Positions 1-9,785 of a stretch of 64,000 nt of DNA are shown here, piece by piece. The stretch's first letter is position 1. Every line of letters starts with the position of its first letter. Both the position numbers and the translations under genes were made by a program. Under the pieces are notes generated by a model, which was given only the letters and a program-made list of their open reading frames with translations, made no database searches and was not told the origin of the DNA. The stretch is from the NCBI RefSeq assembly GCF_014229645.1, contig NZ_JAATOD010000005.1, forward strand, positions 100,205-164,204, in the 5' to 3' direction. The stretch is from Listeria swaminathanii (lineage in GTDB: Bacteria; Bacillota; Bacilli; Lactobacillales; Listeriaceae).

Positions 1-203
1 TAAAAGCGAAACTAGCTGGAAAAGTCCATGTGCCGCTCATCGAAGTGGACGGCAATATTAATAAAGAGACAGTAGGCTTGATGCGCGACTGTTTACCAGA
101 TATTTATGTACTCGGAACATCGGCACTTTTTCATAACCGAGATAAAACGAGTTATGCAGAAAGACTGGTACACATTTGGTCCGACGTAGAAAAATATGTG
201 TAA
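1..203 (+). CDS. Ribulose-phosphate 3-epimerase-like protein, 3' end only
   Basis: Only the last 66 codons are in the window; the reading frame enters from the left edge and ends at a TAA at 201-203. The fragment contains a VDGNI segment followed by YVLGTSALF. These match the two phosphate-binding strands of the ribulose-phosphate epimerase TIM barrel (VDGG and VAGS in the complete paralogue at 2249). It ends 33 bases before the transketolase start, so the two are probably co-transcribed. It is a second, divergent epimerase on the other side of transketolase, as in the Listeria pentitol/galactitol PTS operon. Substrate is unknown; assignment rests on the C-terminus alone. Confidence 0.75.
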   Translation, partial: KAKLAGKVHVPLIEVDGNINKETVGLMRDCLPDIYVLGTSALFHNRDKTSYAERLVHIWSDVEKYV

Positions 204-236
204 AAAAGCACAAACAATTTAAGGGAGATGACCGTT

Positions 237-2252
237 TTGAAAAAAACATTAGATAGACAAGCAGTGGACACGATTCGTTCGTTATCGATTGATATGATTG
301 AGAAAGCAAATTCAGGACACCCGGGAATGCCGATGGGAGCAGCGCCAATGGCTTACATGCTATTTGCGAAACATTTAGTATTTAACCCAACCAACCCAGA
401 ATGGTTTAACCGCGACCGCTTTGTTTTATCAGCAGGACACGGTTCCGCACTACTTTATAGCATGCTTCATTTATTTGGCTATGATGTAAAAATGGAAGAC
501 TTGAAACAGTTCCGTCAATTAGATAGTTTAACGCCAGGACATCCTGAGTTTGGTTGGACTGCAGGGGTTGATGCAACGAGTGGACCACTTGGACAAGGGA
601 TTGGTATGGCTGCGGGGATGGCGCTTGCGGAGTCGCATTTGGCGGCACAGTATAATCAACCGAATTATCCAATTGTAGACCATTATACGTATGCAATTTG
701 TGGTGATGGAGACTTGATGGAAGGCGTGGCATCAGAAACAGCCTCACTTGCAGGTCATTTAGGACTTGGGAAATTAATCGTATTATACGATTCGAATGAT
801 ATTTGTTTAGATGGCGATTTAAGTGCGACATTCAGCGAAAATGCAGCAGACCGTTTCCGCGCATACGGCTGGCAAGTTTTACGCGTAGAAGATGGCAATA
901 ATTTAGCAGCAATTCAAGAAAAAATTGTCCAAGCTAAACTAGAAACATCGAAGCCAACGCTGATTGAAGTGAAAACAGTCATTGGTTACGGCGCGCCAAC
1001 AAAAGCAGGTAGCTCCGCAAGTCATGGTGCTCCGCTTGGTGAAAAAGAAGCGAACGGTGCGAAAGAACATTATGAATGGGCAGAAGAGCCTTTTACTGTA
1101 CCAGCAGAAGTTCGTGATTATTTAAGAAATTACAAAGCTCGCGGAGAAAAACTAGAAGGCGCTTGGAATACCATGCTCGCTAATTACAAAAAAGAATTCC
1201 CAGAACTTGCAAGCCAATTAGATCGCGTGTTAGCGGGAGAAGTAGCAGCTGATTGGAATACTAATTTGCCAACTTTCGAAGCAGGCACCAATGTCGCAAC
1301 ACGCTCCGCATCTGGAAAAATGATCAACGCGATTGCGGCCGAATTACCGGAACTTTTCGGGGGATCCGCTGACTTAGGTTGCTCAAATAAAACCTTTATC
1401 GATGCGAGTCCAGCGTATAGCATCCAAGACCCCGCTGGAAAAAATATTTGGTTTGGTGTGCGCGAGTTCGCGATGGGAGCAATGCTAAACGGAATGGCAC
1501 TTCATAGCGGTTTACGAGTGTTCGGCTCCACCTTCTTCGTATTCTCGGATTATGTCCGCCCAGCGATGCGGATGGCTGCTTTAATGCAACTTCCAGTAAC
1601 TTACGTATTCACGCATGACAGTATCGCTGTTGGTGAAGATGGTCCGACACACGAACCAATCGAACAACTAGCCTCGCTCCGTGCAATGCCAGGCCTAACA
1701 GTTATCCGCCCAGCTGATGCCAAAGAAACCCGCGCTGCTTGGGAAATTGCCGCAACCAACACAAATGGCCCAATCGCACTTGTATTATCACGCCAAGACC
1801 TGCCAGTACTCGAAAATGCCCAAGAAGAAGTAGATGCAGGCGTAGAAAAAGGAGCGTACATCGTAGCGCCAGCAACTAGTTCCAAACCAGACGCCATCAT
1901 TATCGCAACGGGCTCCGAAGTATCCCTTGCAATCGAAGCGAAACGCGAACTTGCGAAAAAAGATCTAGACGTTTCCGTTGTCAGTTTATCCAGCTGGGAA
2001 CGCTTTGAAAAAACAACCGATGCTTATAAAGAAAGCATTTTACCAAAAGAAGTGACAGCGCGATTTGCGATTGAAGCTGGAGCAACATTTGGCTGGAAAG
2101 AATTTATTGGATCAGAAGGCGATATGCTAGGAATCGACCATTTTGGCGCATCTGCTCCAGCGAAAGACTTGTTTACGGCTTACGGATTTACGCCTGAAAA
2201 TGTGGCAAATCGTGTCGAAGCAGTTATCGCGAAAGCTGGTGTGCGCGTATGA
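237..2252 (+). CDS. tkt: Transketolase
   Basis: Thiamine-diphosphate enzyme of the non-oxidative pentose phosphate pathway, moving two-carbon ketol units between sugar phosphates in the cytosol. About 671 residues, the usual family length. Visible motifs are [12 protein letters not shown] near residue 27 (active-site His), the TPP/Mg motif GDGDLMEG near residue 155, and FGVREFAMG near residue 405 in the Pyr domain, with the C-terminal domain following. An ATG at 228 lies only a base or two behind the AAGGGAG ribosome site, so the TTG at 237, nine bases downstream, is the better start. The stop overlaps the epimerase start as ATGA, which implies translational coupling. In a PTS sugar operon it probably feeds imported pentoses or pentitols into central metabolism; it may not be the housekeeping copy. 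Confidence 0.93.
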   Translation: MKKTLDRQAVDTIRSLSIDMIEKANSGHPGMPMGAAPMAYMLFAKHLVFNPTNPEWFNRDRFVLSAGHGSALLYSMLHLFGYDVKMEDLKQFRQLDSLTPGHPEFGWTAGVDATSGPLGQGIGMAAGMALAESHLAAQYNQPNYPIVDHYTYAICGDGDLMEGVASETASLAGHLGLGKLIVLYDSNDICLDGDLSATFSENAADRFRAYGWQVLRVEDGNNLAAIQEKIVQAKLETSKPTLIEVKTVIGYGAPTKAGSSASHGAPLGEKEANGAKEHYEWAEEPFTVPAEVRDYLRNYKARGEKLEGAWNTMLANYKKEFPELASQLDRVLAGEVAADWNTNLPTFEAGTNVATRSASGKMINAIAAELPELFGGSADLGCSNKTFIDASPAYSIQDPAGKNIWFGVREFAMGAMLNGMALHSGLRVFGSTFFVFSDYVRPAMRMAALMQLPVTYVFTHDSIAVGEDGPTHEPIEQLASLRAMPGLTVIRPADAKETRAAWEIAATNTNGPIALVLSRQDLPVLENAQEEVDAGVEKGAYIVAPATSSKPDAIIIATGSEVSLAIEAKRELAKKDLDVSVVSLSSWERFEKTTDAYKESILPKEVTARFAIEAGATFGWKEFIGSEGDMLGIDHFGASAPAKDLFTAYGFTPENVANRVEAVIAKAGVRV

Positions 2253-2893
2253 CATTCGTAGCGCCATCTTTACTTGCAGCTGATTATATGAACATGGCAA
2301 ATTCCATTAAAGAAGCAGAAGATGCAGGAGCTGACTACCTTCATATCGATGTCATGGACGGACATTTTGTACCGAATCTGACATTTGGAATCGACATGGT
2401 CGAGCAAATTAGCAAAACAGCGACTATTCCACTGGATGTCCATTTAATGCTCTCAAACCCAGAAAACTATATTGAAAAATTTGCCGCGGCTGGAGCGCAC
2501 ATTATTTCCGTGCACATCGAAGCCACACCGCACATCCACCGCGTCATTCAACAAATTAAAGCAGCCGGCTGTAAAGTGGGAGTCGTACTCAATCCGGGAA
2601 CTCCGGCAAATGTGCTGGATGCCATTTTAGCAGATGTAGATTTAGTCTTACAAATGACAGTCAATCCCGGTTTTGGTGGACAAGCATTTATCGAGTCAAC
2701 TACCAAAAATATGCGCTATCTGGATAATTGGCGCCGTGAAAACCACGGTAGCTACGTTATCGAAGTAGATGGCGGCGTAAATGCTGAAACCGCAGAGAAA
2801 TGTAAACAAGCCGGCGTGGACGTCCTCGTTGCTGGATCATACTTCTTTGGAGCGGCAGATAAAGCAGCGTGTATCCAAGGCTTAAAACAATAA
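2249..2893 (+). CDS. rpe: Ribulose-phosphate 3-epimerase
   Basis: Interconverts D-ribulose 5-phosphate and D-xylulose 5-phosphate. The 214-residue protein has the complete TIM-barrel signature: [10 protein letters not shown] at the N-terminus, [16 protein letters not shown] near residues 31-46 (metal ligands His and Asp), [10 protein letters not shown] near residue 65, [10 protein letters not shown] near residue 136, and the phosphate-binding VDGGVN near residue 173 and VAGSYFF near residue 195. Its ATG overlaps the transketolase stop by four bases. A strong terminator follows directly, making it the last gene of the operon. Together with the fragment at the left edge there are two epimerase-family genes around one transketolase. 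Confidence 0.93.
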   Translation: MTFVAPSLLAADYMNMANSIKEAEDAGADYLHIDVMDGHFVPNLTFGIDMVEQISKTATIPLDVHLMLSNPENYIEKFAAAGAHIISVHIEATPHIHRVIQQIKAAGCKVGVVLNPGTPANVLDAILADVDLVLQMTVNPGFGGQAFIESTTKNMRYLDNWRRENHGSYVIEVDGGVNAETAEKCKQAGVDVLVAGSYFFGAADKAACIQGLKQ

Positions 2894-2901
2894 AACACCC
2901 C

Positions 2902-2938
2902 AAAAAACTAGGTCGCCCAAAAAGCACCTAGTTTTTTT
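2902..2938 (+). terminator. Rho-independent terminator after rpe
   Basis: Perfect inverted repeat AAAAAACTAGGT / ACCTAGTTTTTT with a 12-base loop and a T run, starting nine bases after the rpe stop codon. It ends the tkt-rpe operon. Confidence 0.9.
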
Positions 2939-2964
2939 ATATTATATAGTAGATATTTTTTTAA

Positions 2965-2993
2965 TTGATACATCCCTCGCTCTAGCTTATACT
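2965..2993 (+). promoter_or_regulatory. Sigma-A-type promoter for the acetyltransferase-dgt operon
   Basis: TTGATA at 2965-2970 and TATACT at 2988-2993 with an ideal 17-base spacer, 33 bases upstream of the acetyltransferase start codon. Confidence 0.7.
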
Positions 2994-3026
2994 TAAATTA
3001 ATACGACAACGCAAAGGAAGAGATAT

Positions 3027-3506
3027 ATGACACAACTCACATTTCGAAACGCGACCGAACAAGACACGAAGTTAATTCTTCGTTTTATTACAGAACTTGC
3101 AACACACGAAGGCATTGAAAAAGATGTAGTAGCAACAGAAGCTGGCTTGCATAAGGCTCTTTTTCAAGAAAAAGCAGCCGAAGTAATTATCGCCGAATAC
3201 GAAGACGCACCAGTTGGTTTCGCACTCTTTTTCCATAATTTTTCCACACTACTTGGCAAAAAAGGTTTGTACTTAGAAGACCTTTACATCATTCCAGAAA
3301 TGCGCGGCAAAAGTTTTGGAACACAGTTTTTCAGCTATTTATCCAAACTTGCCTTAGAGCGAGATTGCGGCAGATTTGAGTGGTGGTGCTTGAATGAAAA
3401 TAAATCAGGCATGGACTTTTACGAAAAAATTGGCGCAGAAAAAATGTCAGAATGGACAGTACATAGGCTCACTAAAGCCGAAATGGAAAAACTAAGCAAT
3501 TTATAA
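3027..3506 (+). CDS. GNAT-family N-acetyltransferase (spermidine/spermine acetyltransferase-like)
   Basis: 159 residues, a single GNAT fold. The acetyl-CoA binding motif is visible as LEDLYIIPEMRGKSFGTQFF near residues 82-101, with RGKSFG as the R/Q-x-x-G-x-G loop. The later segment WWCLNENKSGMDFYEKIGAE near residues 119-138 is typical of the diamine/polyamine acetyltransferase branch, which transfers an acetyl group to spermidine-like amines; the actual substrate cannot be read from sequence. The start has an AAGGAAGAG ribosome site. It has its own promoter and lies 14 bases upstream of the dGTPase-like gene, so the two are likely co-transcribed. Confidence 0.8.
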   Translation: MTQLTFRNATEQDTKLILRFITELATHEGIEKDVVATEAGLHKALFQEKAAEVIIAEYEDAPVGFALFFHNFSTLLGKKGLYLEDLYIIPEMRGKSFGTQFFSYLSKLALERDCGRFEWWCLNENKSGMDFYEKIGAEKMSEWTVHRLTKAEMEKLSNL

Positions 3507-3520
3507 AGGATGGGATTTAA

Positions 3521-4918
3521 ATGAAATGGGATAAACTATTAAATGACAAACGCCGCCGCGAATCTGGTGTCACTCGTTCAAAAAACACCGACGTACGTAG
3601 CGCTTTCGAAAATGATTTCCAGCGCATCGTTATGAGTGCATCATTTCGCCGTTTACAAGATAAAACCCAAGTATTCCCACTAGAAAAAAGCGATTTTGTG
3701 CGTACGCGACTAACTCATTCAATGGAAGTAAGCACCATCGCAAAATCAATGGGAAACATGGTTACACACACGATTCAAGAAGAAAACCTAGATGAAGAAT
3801 TTACAAAAGAGCACGCAGATAAAATCCCGGAAATCCTCGCTTGTGCAGGATTGTTACATGATATGGGGAATCCGCCGTTCGGCCATTTTGGCGAAGAAAG
3901 CATCCGCGAGTGGTTCCGCGACAATTTAGCAACCATCACTTACAAAAATAAAAGCCTAGCCGAAATCCTGACACCACAAATGAAAGAAGACTTTTACTAC
4001 TTTGAAGGTAACGCCCAAGTGCTCCGTGTAGTCTCAAAACTACATTATCTTTTCGACCAATACGGCTTAAACCTAACATTTGCAACTTTAAACGCAGTCA
4101 TCAAATACCCAGTTTCTTCTTTAAAAGTAAATAAAAAACAAATTAAAAGTAAAAAACTAGGCTACTTTTACGCCGATGAATCCCTTTTTAATGAAATAAC
4201 AACTGCCACAGAAGCGCGCGATAACCGTCATCCGCTCACTTATTTACTAGAAGTAGCAGACGACATCGCTTACCTAAATGCAGACCTAGAAGACGGTGTG
4301 AAAAAAGGCATCGTCAACATCACACAAATTTTAAAAGGATTTGAAGAAGTAGAAGAGCATAATAAAGTCACTGCCGCATGCTATAACGAACTCAAGAAAA
4401 AAAGCGAGCGCTACGAAGGACAAGAAGAAAGTTTCATCGTACAACAATGGCTAGCATCCAACGTTCGCGGCCAATTAATCAATCGTTCACTCGAAGTGTT
4501 TTACGCGAACTACGACGCAATCATGGCAGGCACATTCAACGACTCACTCATTGATGCATCAAGCGCTGAACAACTCGTTCATATTTTACAAAGCCTGTCA
4601 TTCACGTATATTTATCAAGATAAAGGCATCGTTGAATCCGAAATCGCCGGCAATGAAATCATCTCCAAATTGCTCGAAACGTTTATCCCGGCAGTGATTT
4701 ACTACGACAGCGAAACCCCAGAACGCCAAACAGCCAAAGATAAACGGCTACTAACCTTGATTTCCGACAACTACCTAGGCTGCTACCGCAAAAACGCAGA
4801 AGGCGAAAGCGAAACGATGAAACTGTACTTGCGATTACTTCTCGTAACAGACTTCATTTGCGGCATGACCGACAGCTACGCGAAAGATTTATATCAACGG
4901 TTGAATGGACTAAGTTAA
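3521..4918 (+). CDS. HD-domain deoxyguanosinetriphosphate triphosphohydrolase-like protein (copy 1)
   Basis: 465-residue dNTP triphosphohydrolase-like protein. The HD motif is AGLLHDMGNPPFGHFGEES near residues 111-129, preceded by the conserved RRLQDKTQVFP and RTRLTHSMEVSTIA segments carrying the upstream His ligand, with a later helix LLEVADDIAYLNADLEDG near residue 241 supplying the last Asp. The family hydrolyses dGTP, or dNTPs generally, to nucleoside plus triphosphate. Codon use resembles the neighbouring housekeeping genes. It ends at a bidirectional terminator shared with a convergent paralogue that aligns end to end, including the C-terminal LLLVTDFICGMTD segment. Likely roles are dNTP pool control or defence; neither is shown by sequence. 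Confidence 0.88.
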   Translation: MKWDKLLNDKRRRESGVTRSKNTDVRSAFENDFQRIVMSASFRRLQDKTQVFPLEKSDFVRTRLTHSMEVSTIAKSMGNMVTHTIQEENLDEEFTKEHADKIPEILACAGLLHDMGNPPFGHFGEESIREWFRDNLATITYKNKSLAEILTPQMKEDFYYFEGNAQVLRVVSKLHYLFDQYGLNLTFATLNAVIKYPVSSLKVNKKQIKSKKLGYFYADESLFNEITTATEARDNRHPLTYLLEVADDIAYLNADLEDGVKKGIVNITQILKGFEEVEEHNKVTAACYNELKKKSERYEGQEESFIVQQWLASNVRGQLINRSLEVFYANYDAIMAGTFNDSLIDASSAEQLVHILQSLSFTYIYQDKGIVESEIAGNEIISKLLETFIPAVIYYDSETPERQTAKDKRLLTLISDNYLGCYRKNAEGESETMKLYLRLLLVTDFICGMTDSYAKDLYQRLNGLS

Positions 4919-4922
4919 ATGC

Positions 4923-4964
4923 AAAACAGCAATCCCAGTTTAATTTCTGAGATTGCTGTTTTTT
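4923..4964. terminator. Bidirectional terminator between the two dGTPase genes
   Basis: Inverted repeat AAAACAGCAATC / GATTGCTGTTTT with T runs on both strands, placed exactly between the two convergent stop codons, so it can terminate both transcripts. Confidence 0.88.
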
Positions 4965-6354
4965 AATATATACCATTAAGCTCTTGATATAAATCTTTTG
5001 CATAAGTATCTGTCATACCACATATAAAATCTGTAACCAATAATAAGCGTAAATAAAGCTTTTCATTTTTGCTTTTATCTCTTGAGTTTTTGTGATAAGA
5101 AGACAGATGGTTGTCTGATATCAATTCTATTAAACGTTTAGATTCATCTTCATTAGGATCTACATAGTCAGAATCGTAATAAATTGCAGCAGGAACAAAA
5201 AGATCTAATAAGCCATAAATTATTTTCTTACCTGCTAGTTCTGAGGCGATAATTTTTTTATCAGTAAAAACGTGATCAATGCAGATTTGTTCTAAAGCTG
5301 TTACTAATTCATTAAGACTGCAAGTTTGTAGTAAAGCTTTGTCAAAGATACCAGTCATTATATTAGAGTAATTGTCGAAGAAGTTTTTAACCACAGCACT
5401 TATTAAGATGCCCCGAACATTAGTTGCAGTCCACGCTTGGAAAATGGATATATCTTTTTTGCAACTTTTCTTGATTTGTAGTAATTTTTCAAAACTATCT
5501 TTTAGAATTGGGTTTTTTGAAGTACTAAATTCTGAGTTTCTTTCTATAATAGTGTCTATAGAAAGAATTCCTTTTTTTACTGCATCTTCTAAATCGGCTA
5601 TTAAGTAGCTAATATCATCAGCGGCTTCTAATAAAAAAGTAACTGGGTGCCTATTTCCATTTGTTCCTGTTTGTTCAGTGATTTTTTCAAAAATATCTTT
5701 TTCAGAATAAAAGTATCCCATTTTTTTACTTTTAATATGAGTTTTATTTATTTGAAGAGAATTAACAGGATACTTAACAAACGAGTTTAACGTAGCAGAT
5801 GTTAAATTCATCCCATAACTTGTTTCGAAAAGTTGATGTAATTTAGTAACTACACGAAGAACTTGTGCATTTCCTTCAAAATGTAGAAAGTCATTGCGCA
5901 TTTGTTTTTCTAAAAGAGAATTTATTGAAATATCATCTATCTTAAGGGTGGGAAGTTCTTTAGCAAACCACTGTCTGATAGCTGTTTCACCAAAATGCCC
6001 AAACGGTGGATTACCAATATCATGGAGTAATCCAGCAGAGGCTAAAAGGTCAGATAATTCTCGAATATTTTGTTCTGTGAAGCTGGGATCAATATTACGT
6101 TCAACTATTTGTGAGCCAACTAAAGTCCCCATAGATTTAGCGATTGTAGAAACTTCTAAAGAATGCGTTAATCTCGTTCTAATAAAATCATTTTTTTCTA
6201 AAGGGAAGACCTGTGTTTTATCTTGTAATCTACGAAAAGAAGCGCTTAAAATTATTCTTTGATAATCATTTTCAAATGCGTTTCTTAAATCACCGTTCCC
6301 AGGATTCCTTTTTCGCGATATTGTTTCCCGGTTTAACAAAGTTGTCCATTCCAT
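4963..6354 (-). CDS. HD-domain deoxyguanosinetriphosphate triphosphohydrolase-like protein (copy 2)
   Basis: 463-residue paralogue of the gene at 3521, on the opposite strand. All catalytic segments are kept: RRLQDKTQVFP, RTRLTHSLEVSTIA, AGLLHDIGNPPFGHFGETA near residues 109-127, and FLLEAADDISYLIADLED near residue 240. By eye roughly half the residues are identical to copy 1, so this is not a recent tandem duplication. The coding sequence looks more AT-rich than copy 1 and the adjacent rpsL operon, which suggests separate acquisition. It has its own promoter, back to back with the rpsL promoter. The start has an AAGGATG ribosome site. Expected activity is dGTP or dNTP triphosphohydrolase; phage-defence dGTPases belong to this wider family, but that role is only inferred here. 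Confidence 0.85.
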   Translation of the reverse strand: MEWTTLLNRETISRKRNPGNGDLRNAFENDYQRIILSASFRRLQDKTQVFPLEKNDFIRTRLTHSLEVSTIAKSMGTLVGSQIVERNIDPSFTEQNIRELSDLLASAGLLHDIGNPPFGHFGETAIRQWFAKELPTLKIDDISINSLLEKQMRNDFLHFEGNAQVLRVVTKLHQLFETSYGMNLTSATLNSFVKYPVNSLQINKTHIKSKKMGYFYSEKDIFEKITEQTGTNGNRHPVTFLLEAADDISYLIADLEDAVKKGILSIDTIIERNSEFSTSKNPILKDSFEKLLQIKKSCKKDISIFQAWTATNVRGILISAVVKNFFDNYSNIMTGIFDKALLQTCSLNELVTALEQICIDHVFTDKKIIASELAGKKIIYGLLDLFVPAAIYYDSDYVDPNEDESKRLIELISDNHLSSYHKNSRDKSKNEKLYLRLLLVTDFICGMTDTYAKDLYQELNGIY

Positions 6355-6377
6355 CTCTAATCATCCTTTTTAATTTT

Positions 6378-6406
6378 ATATTAATATAATCATTGTGAAT
6401 AATCAA
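6378..6406 (-). promoter_or_regulatory. Promoter for dGTPase copy 2
   Basis: On the minus strand TTGATT (plus-strand 6401-6406) and TAATAT (6378-6383) are separated by exactly 17 bases, 23 bases upstream of the gene start. Confidence 0.6.
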
Positions 6407-6440
6407 ACAATATCCGTGGTAGATTATATAGAAAACCACC

Positions 6441-6469
6441 TTGACATCTTTAGCTGAAGGTGTTACTAT
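6441..6469 (+). promoter_or_regulatory. Promoter of the str operon (rpsL-rpsG-fusA)
   Basis: Consensus -35 TTGACA at 6441-6446, a 17-base spacer, and TACTAT at 6464-6469. It is about 140 bases upstream of rpsL, leaving a structured untranslated leader. Confidence 0.8.
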
Positions 6470-6479
6470 ATTCAAGGTG

Positions 6480-6547
6480 CCTCTACTATAAACAGAGGTC
6501 TGAAAATAAAACAGCGTTGTAGGTCGAACTTACAGCCATTTTATTTT
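6480..6547 (+). promoter_or_regulatory. Structured 5' leader of rpsL
   Basis: Two inverted repeats lie in the leader. The first is CCTCT / AGAGG around 6480-6498. The second is a longer arm pair, AAAATAAAA at 6503-6511 with TTTTATTTT at 6539-6547, enclosing an inner pairing of TTGTA with TTACAG. Ribosomal-protein leaders of this type often bind a product of their own operon (S7 or S12), but no known motif was recognised, so the regulatory role is inferred. Confidence 0.4.
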
Positions 6548-6609
6548 ACCGAAAAAATGAACCACCTGGATGTGTGGAACTACTAAATAAGGAAGGAGGA
6601 ATTTATCCC

Positions 6610-7023
6610 ATGCCTACAATTAACCAATTAGTACGCAAACCTCGTCAATCTAAAATCAAAAAATCTACATCACCTGCTTTGAACAAGGGCCTAAACAGTT
6701 TTAAAAGAGAACTAACAGACGTTAACTCTCCTCAAAAACGTGGCGTATGTACTCGTGTTGGTACCATGACTCCTAAAAAACCTAACTCGGCGCTTCGTAA
6801 ATATGCCCGTGTACGTTTGAGTAATGGTATTGAAGTAACAGCTTACATTCCTGGTATTGGTCACAACTTACAAGAACATAGTGTTGTTCTTATTCGTGGT
6901 GGACGTGTAAAAGATTTACCAGGGGTACGTTATCATATCGTTCGTGGAGCGCTTGATACAGCTGGTGTTGAAAATAGAGGACAAAGCCGTTCTAAATACG
7001 GTACGAAAAAACCTAAAAAATAA
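6610..7023 (+). CDS. rpsL: 30S ribosomal protein S12
   Basis: 137 residues, essential decoding-centre protein of the small subunit. The conserved [20 protein letters not shown] and [22 protein letters not shown] segments are intact. The lysine in KPNSALRK, whose substitution confers streptomycin resistance in other bacteria, is wild type. The start is the ATG at 6610, preceded by AAGGAGGAATTT, rather than an earlier in-frame ATG at 6574 that has no conserved residues after it. It is first in the rpsL-rpsG-fusA operon. Confidence 0.98.
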
Positions 7024-7053
7024 TACTTATAAAATATGAAAGGAGGATATCCG

Positions 7054-7524
7054 ATGCCTCGTAAAGGTCCTGTTACTAAACGTGACGTGTTACCAGATCC
7101 GATTTATAATTCGAAACTAGTAACTCGTTTAATTAATAAAATGATGGTTGACGGAAAACGTGGAAAGTCTCAAGCTATCCTATATTCCGCATTCGATATC
7201 ATTGCACAAGAAACTGGTAAAGATCCGATGGAAGTATTTGAACAAGCTATGAAGAACATTATGCCTCTTCTTGAAGTTAAAGCTCGCCGTGTAGGTGGTG
7301 CTAACTATCAAGTACCTATCGAAGTACGTGCTGACCGTCGTTCTACTCTTGGTCTTCGTTGGTTAGTTAATTATGCTCGCCTTCGTGGAGAAAAAACAAT
7401 GGAAGTACGTGTTGCTCGCGAAATCATGGATGCTGCCAATAATACTGGTGCTTCTGTTAAGAAACGCGAAGATACACACAAAATGGCTGATGCTAACAGA
7501 GCGTTCGCTCACTATCGTTGGTAA
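7054..7524 (+). CDS. rpsG: 30S ribosomal protein S7
   Basis: 156 residues, primary 16S rRNA-binding protein that nucleates the 30S head. It begins [16 protein letters not shown] and ends [14 protein letters not shown], the normal length. [19 protein letters not shown] segment ([12 protein letters not shown] near residue 76) is the rRNA-contacting region. The start at 7054 follows an AAAGGAGGA site; upstream in-frame codons code for the ribosome site itself. It lies 30 bases after rpsL in the same operon. In enteric bacteria S7 is the autoregulator of the str operon; whether it binds the leader here is untested. Confidence 0.98.
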   Translation: MPRKGPVTKRDVLPDPIYNSKLVTRLINKMMVDGKRGKSQAILYSAFDIIAQETGKDPMEVFEQAMKNIMPLLEVKARRVGGANYQVPIEVRADRRSTLGLRWLVNYARLRGEKTMEVRVAREIMDAANNTGASVKKREDTHKMADANRAFAHYRW

Positions 7525-7589
7525 AAAAATCACTAACAAATTCCAGGCGTATTGCCTGAAAAATTGTTTTATGGAAGGAGAAATACAAC

Positions 7590-9677
7590 ATGGCTAGAGA
7601 GTTCTCCTTAGAAAAGACTCGTAATATTGGTATCATGGCCCACATTGATGCGGGTAAAACTACCACTACTGAACGTATCCTTTTCTATACAGGGCGTATT
7701 CACAAAATTGGTGAAACCCATGAAGGTGCTTCTCAAATGGACTGGATGGAGCAAGAGCAAGAACGTGGTATTACTATCACTTCTGCTGCGACAACAGCTC
7801 AATGGAAAGGCTACCGAGTAAACATTATCGATACACCTGGACACGTAGATTTCACAGTTGAAGTTGAACGTTCGCTTCGTGTACTTGATGGTGCTGTTGC
7901 GGTTCTAGATGCACAATCTGGTGTAGAACCACAAACAGAAACAGTTTGGCGTCAAGCTACTACTTACGGGGTTCCTCGTGTAGTATTCGTCAACAAAATG
8001 GACAAAATCGGCGCAGATTTCCTATATTCTGTAGGTACTTTGCATGATCGTTTGGCTGCCAATGCGCACCCAATCCAACTCCCAATCGGGGCCGAAGATA
8101 CATTTGAAGGTATCATTGACTTAATCGAAATGAACGCGTTGTATTACGAAGATGATTTAGGAAATGACCCTCATATTAAAGAAATTCCAGCTGATCTGAA
8201 AGACTTAGCAGACGAATACCGCGGTAAATTAGTGGAAGCAGTTGCTGAACTTGACGAAGAGCTAATGATGAAATACCTAGAAGGCGAAGAAATTACAAAA
8301 GAAGAACTTAAAGCTGGTATCCGTAAAGGAACACTTAACGTTGAGTTCTATCCTGTAGTTTGTGGTACAGCATTCAAAAACAAAGGTGTTCAACCAATGT
8401 TAGATGCAGTACTTGATTACCTTCCAGCACCAACAGATGTTCCAGCTATTAACGGCGTATTGCCTGATGGAGAAGAAGCTGCTCGTCACGCTGATGATTC
8501 AGAACCATTCTCTTCCCTAGCATTCAAAGTTATGACTGACCCTTATGTTGGACGCTTAACTTTCTTCCGTGTTTATTCCGGTACTTTGAATTCCGGTTCA
8601 TATGTACAAAACTCGACTAAAGGTAAACGTGAACGTGTTGGACGTATCCTTCAAATGCACGCTAATCACCGTGAAGAGATTTCGATCGTATACGCTGGTG
8701 ACATCGCTGCTGCCGTAGGACTTAAAGATACAACTACTGGGGACACTTTATGTGATGAAAAAGAACAAATTATCTTAGAATCCATGGAATTCCCAGAACC
8801 AGTTATCCAAGTAGCTATCGAGCCTAAATCGAAAGCTGACCAAGATAAAATGGGGCAAGCTCTTGCGAAACTAGCGGAAGAAGATCCAACTTTCCGTGCT
8901 GAAACTGACCAAGAAACTGGCCAAACTCTTATCTCCGGTATGGGTGAACTTCACCTTGACATCCTTGTTGACCGTATGAGACGTGAATTCCGCGTTGAAG
9001 CTAACGTTGGTGATCCACAAGTTTCTTACCGTGAAACATTCCGTAAATCTGCTCAAGTTGAAGGTAAATTCGTACGTCAATCCGGTGGACGTGGACAATA
9101 TGGTCACGTTTGGATTGAATTCGGACCAAACGAAGAAGGTAAAGGATTTGAATTTGAAAATGCAATCGTTGGTGGGGTTGTTCCACGTGAATACATCCCA
9201 GCTGTACAAGCAGGTCTTGAAGGCGCACTAGATAATGGTGTACTTGCAGGCTACCCACTGATTGACATCAAAGCAAAACTTTACGACGGATCTTACCATG
9301 ACGTCGATTCCAATGAAATGGCCTTCAAAGTGGCTGCTTCAATGGCATTACGTAATGCTGCTAAGAAATGTGATCCTGTAATCCTTGAGCCAATGATGGC
9401 TGTAGAGGTTGTTATCCCAGAAGAATACCTTGGTGATATCATGGGTAACATTACTTCCCGTCGTGGTCGTGTAGATGGTATGGAAGCTCGCGGTAACGCT
9501 CAAGTTGTTCGCGCATTTGTACCACTTGCAAACATGTTTGGTTATGCAACTCACCTTCGTTCAGGTACGCAAGGTCGTGGTGTATACACTATGCAATTTG
9601 ACCACTATGAAGAAGTTCCTAAATCTATTGCTGAAGAAATCATTAAAGCTAATGGTGGAAACAACAAAGAAGATTAA
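7590..9677 (+). CDS. fusA: Translation elongation factor G
   Basis: 695-residue GTPase that drives ribosomal translocation and, with RRF, ribosome recycling. G-domain motifs are visible: [15 protein letters not shown] (G1) near residue 17, a switch region ending [12 protein letters not shown] near residue 60, DTPGHVDF (G3) near residue 81, and NKMDK (G4) near residue 136. Domain IV ([15 protein letters not shown] near residue 505) and domain V follow. The start codon has an AAGGAGAAAT ribosome site, 65 bases after rpsG. The mutable residues for fusidic-acid resistance appear ordinary, but no allele comparison was made. Confidence 0.98.
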   Translation: MAREFSLEKTRNIGIMAHIDAGKTTTTERILFYTGRIHKIGETHEGASQMDWMEQEQERGITITSAATTAQWKGYRVNIIDTPGHVDFTVEVERSLRVLDGAVAVLDAQSGVEPQTETVWRQATTYGVPRVVFVNKMDKIGADFLYSVGTLHDRLAANAHPIQLPIGAEDTFEGIIDLIEMNALYYEDDLGNDPHIKEIPADLKDLADEYRGKLVEAVAELDEELMMKYLEGEEITKEELKAGIRKGTLNVEFYPVVCGTAFKNKGVQPMLDAVLDYLPAPTDVPAINGVLPDGEEAARHADDSEPFSSLAFKVMTDPYVGRLTFFRVYSGTLNSGSYVQNSTKGKRERVGRILQMHANHREEISIVYAGDIAAAVGLKDTTTGDTLCDEKEQIILESMEFPEPVIQVAIEPKSKADQDKMGQALAKLAEEDPTFRAETDQETGQTLISGMGELHLDILVDRMRREFRVEANVGDPQVSYRETFRKSAQVEGKFVRQSGGRGQYGHVWIEFGPNEEGKGFEFENAIVGGVVPREYIPAVQAGLEGALDNGVLAGYPLIDIKAKLYDGSYHDVDSNEMAFKVAASMALRNAAKKCDPVILEPMMAVEVVIPEEYLGDIMGNITSRRGRVDGMEARGNAQVVRAFVPLANMFGYATHLRSGTQGRGVYTMQFDHYEEVPKSIAEEIIKANGGNNKED

Positions 9678-9706
9678 TTGATTTTTTTCGTAACATCAAG
9701 TATAAC
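9678..9706 (+). promoter_or_regulatory. Internal promoter for tuf
   Basis: TTGATT at 9678-9683, a 17-base spacer, and TATAAC at 9701-9706, immediately after the fusA stop and about 80 bases before tuf. No terminator separates fusA and tuf, so tuf can be read both from this promoter and from the str promoter. Confidence 0.5.
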
Positions 9707-9785
9707 TTTAGTTAGAAGTATTGCTTAGTTTAAATTTAAGCTAAGTAAAAAATAATTATTGAATTATCGAGGAGGATATTTTAAA

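Noticed and set aside
4919..6440. Direct repeats flanking dGTPase copy 2
   Set aside because: The flanks were compared by eye and no repeat longer than random was seen, so insertion is argued only from composition and paralogy.
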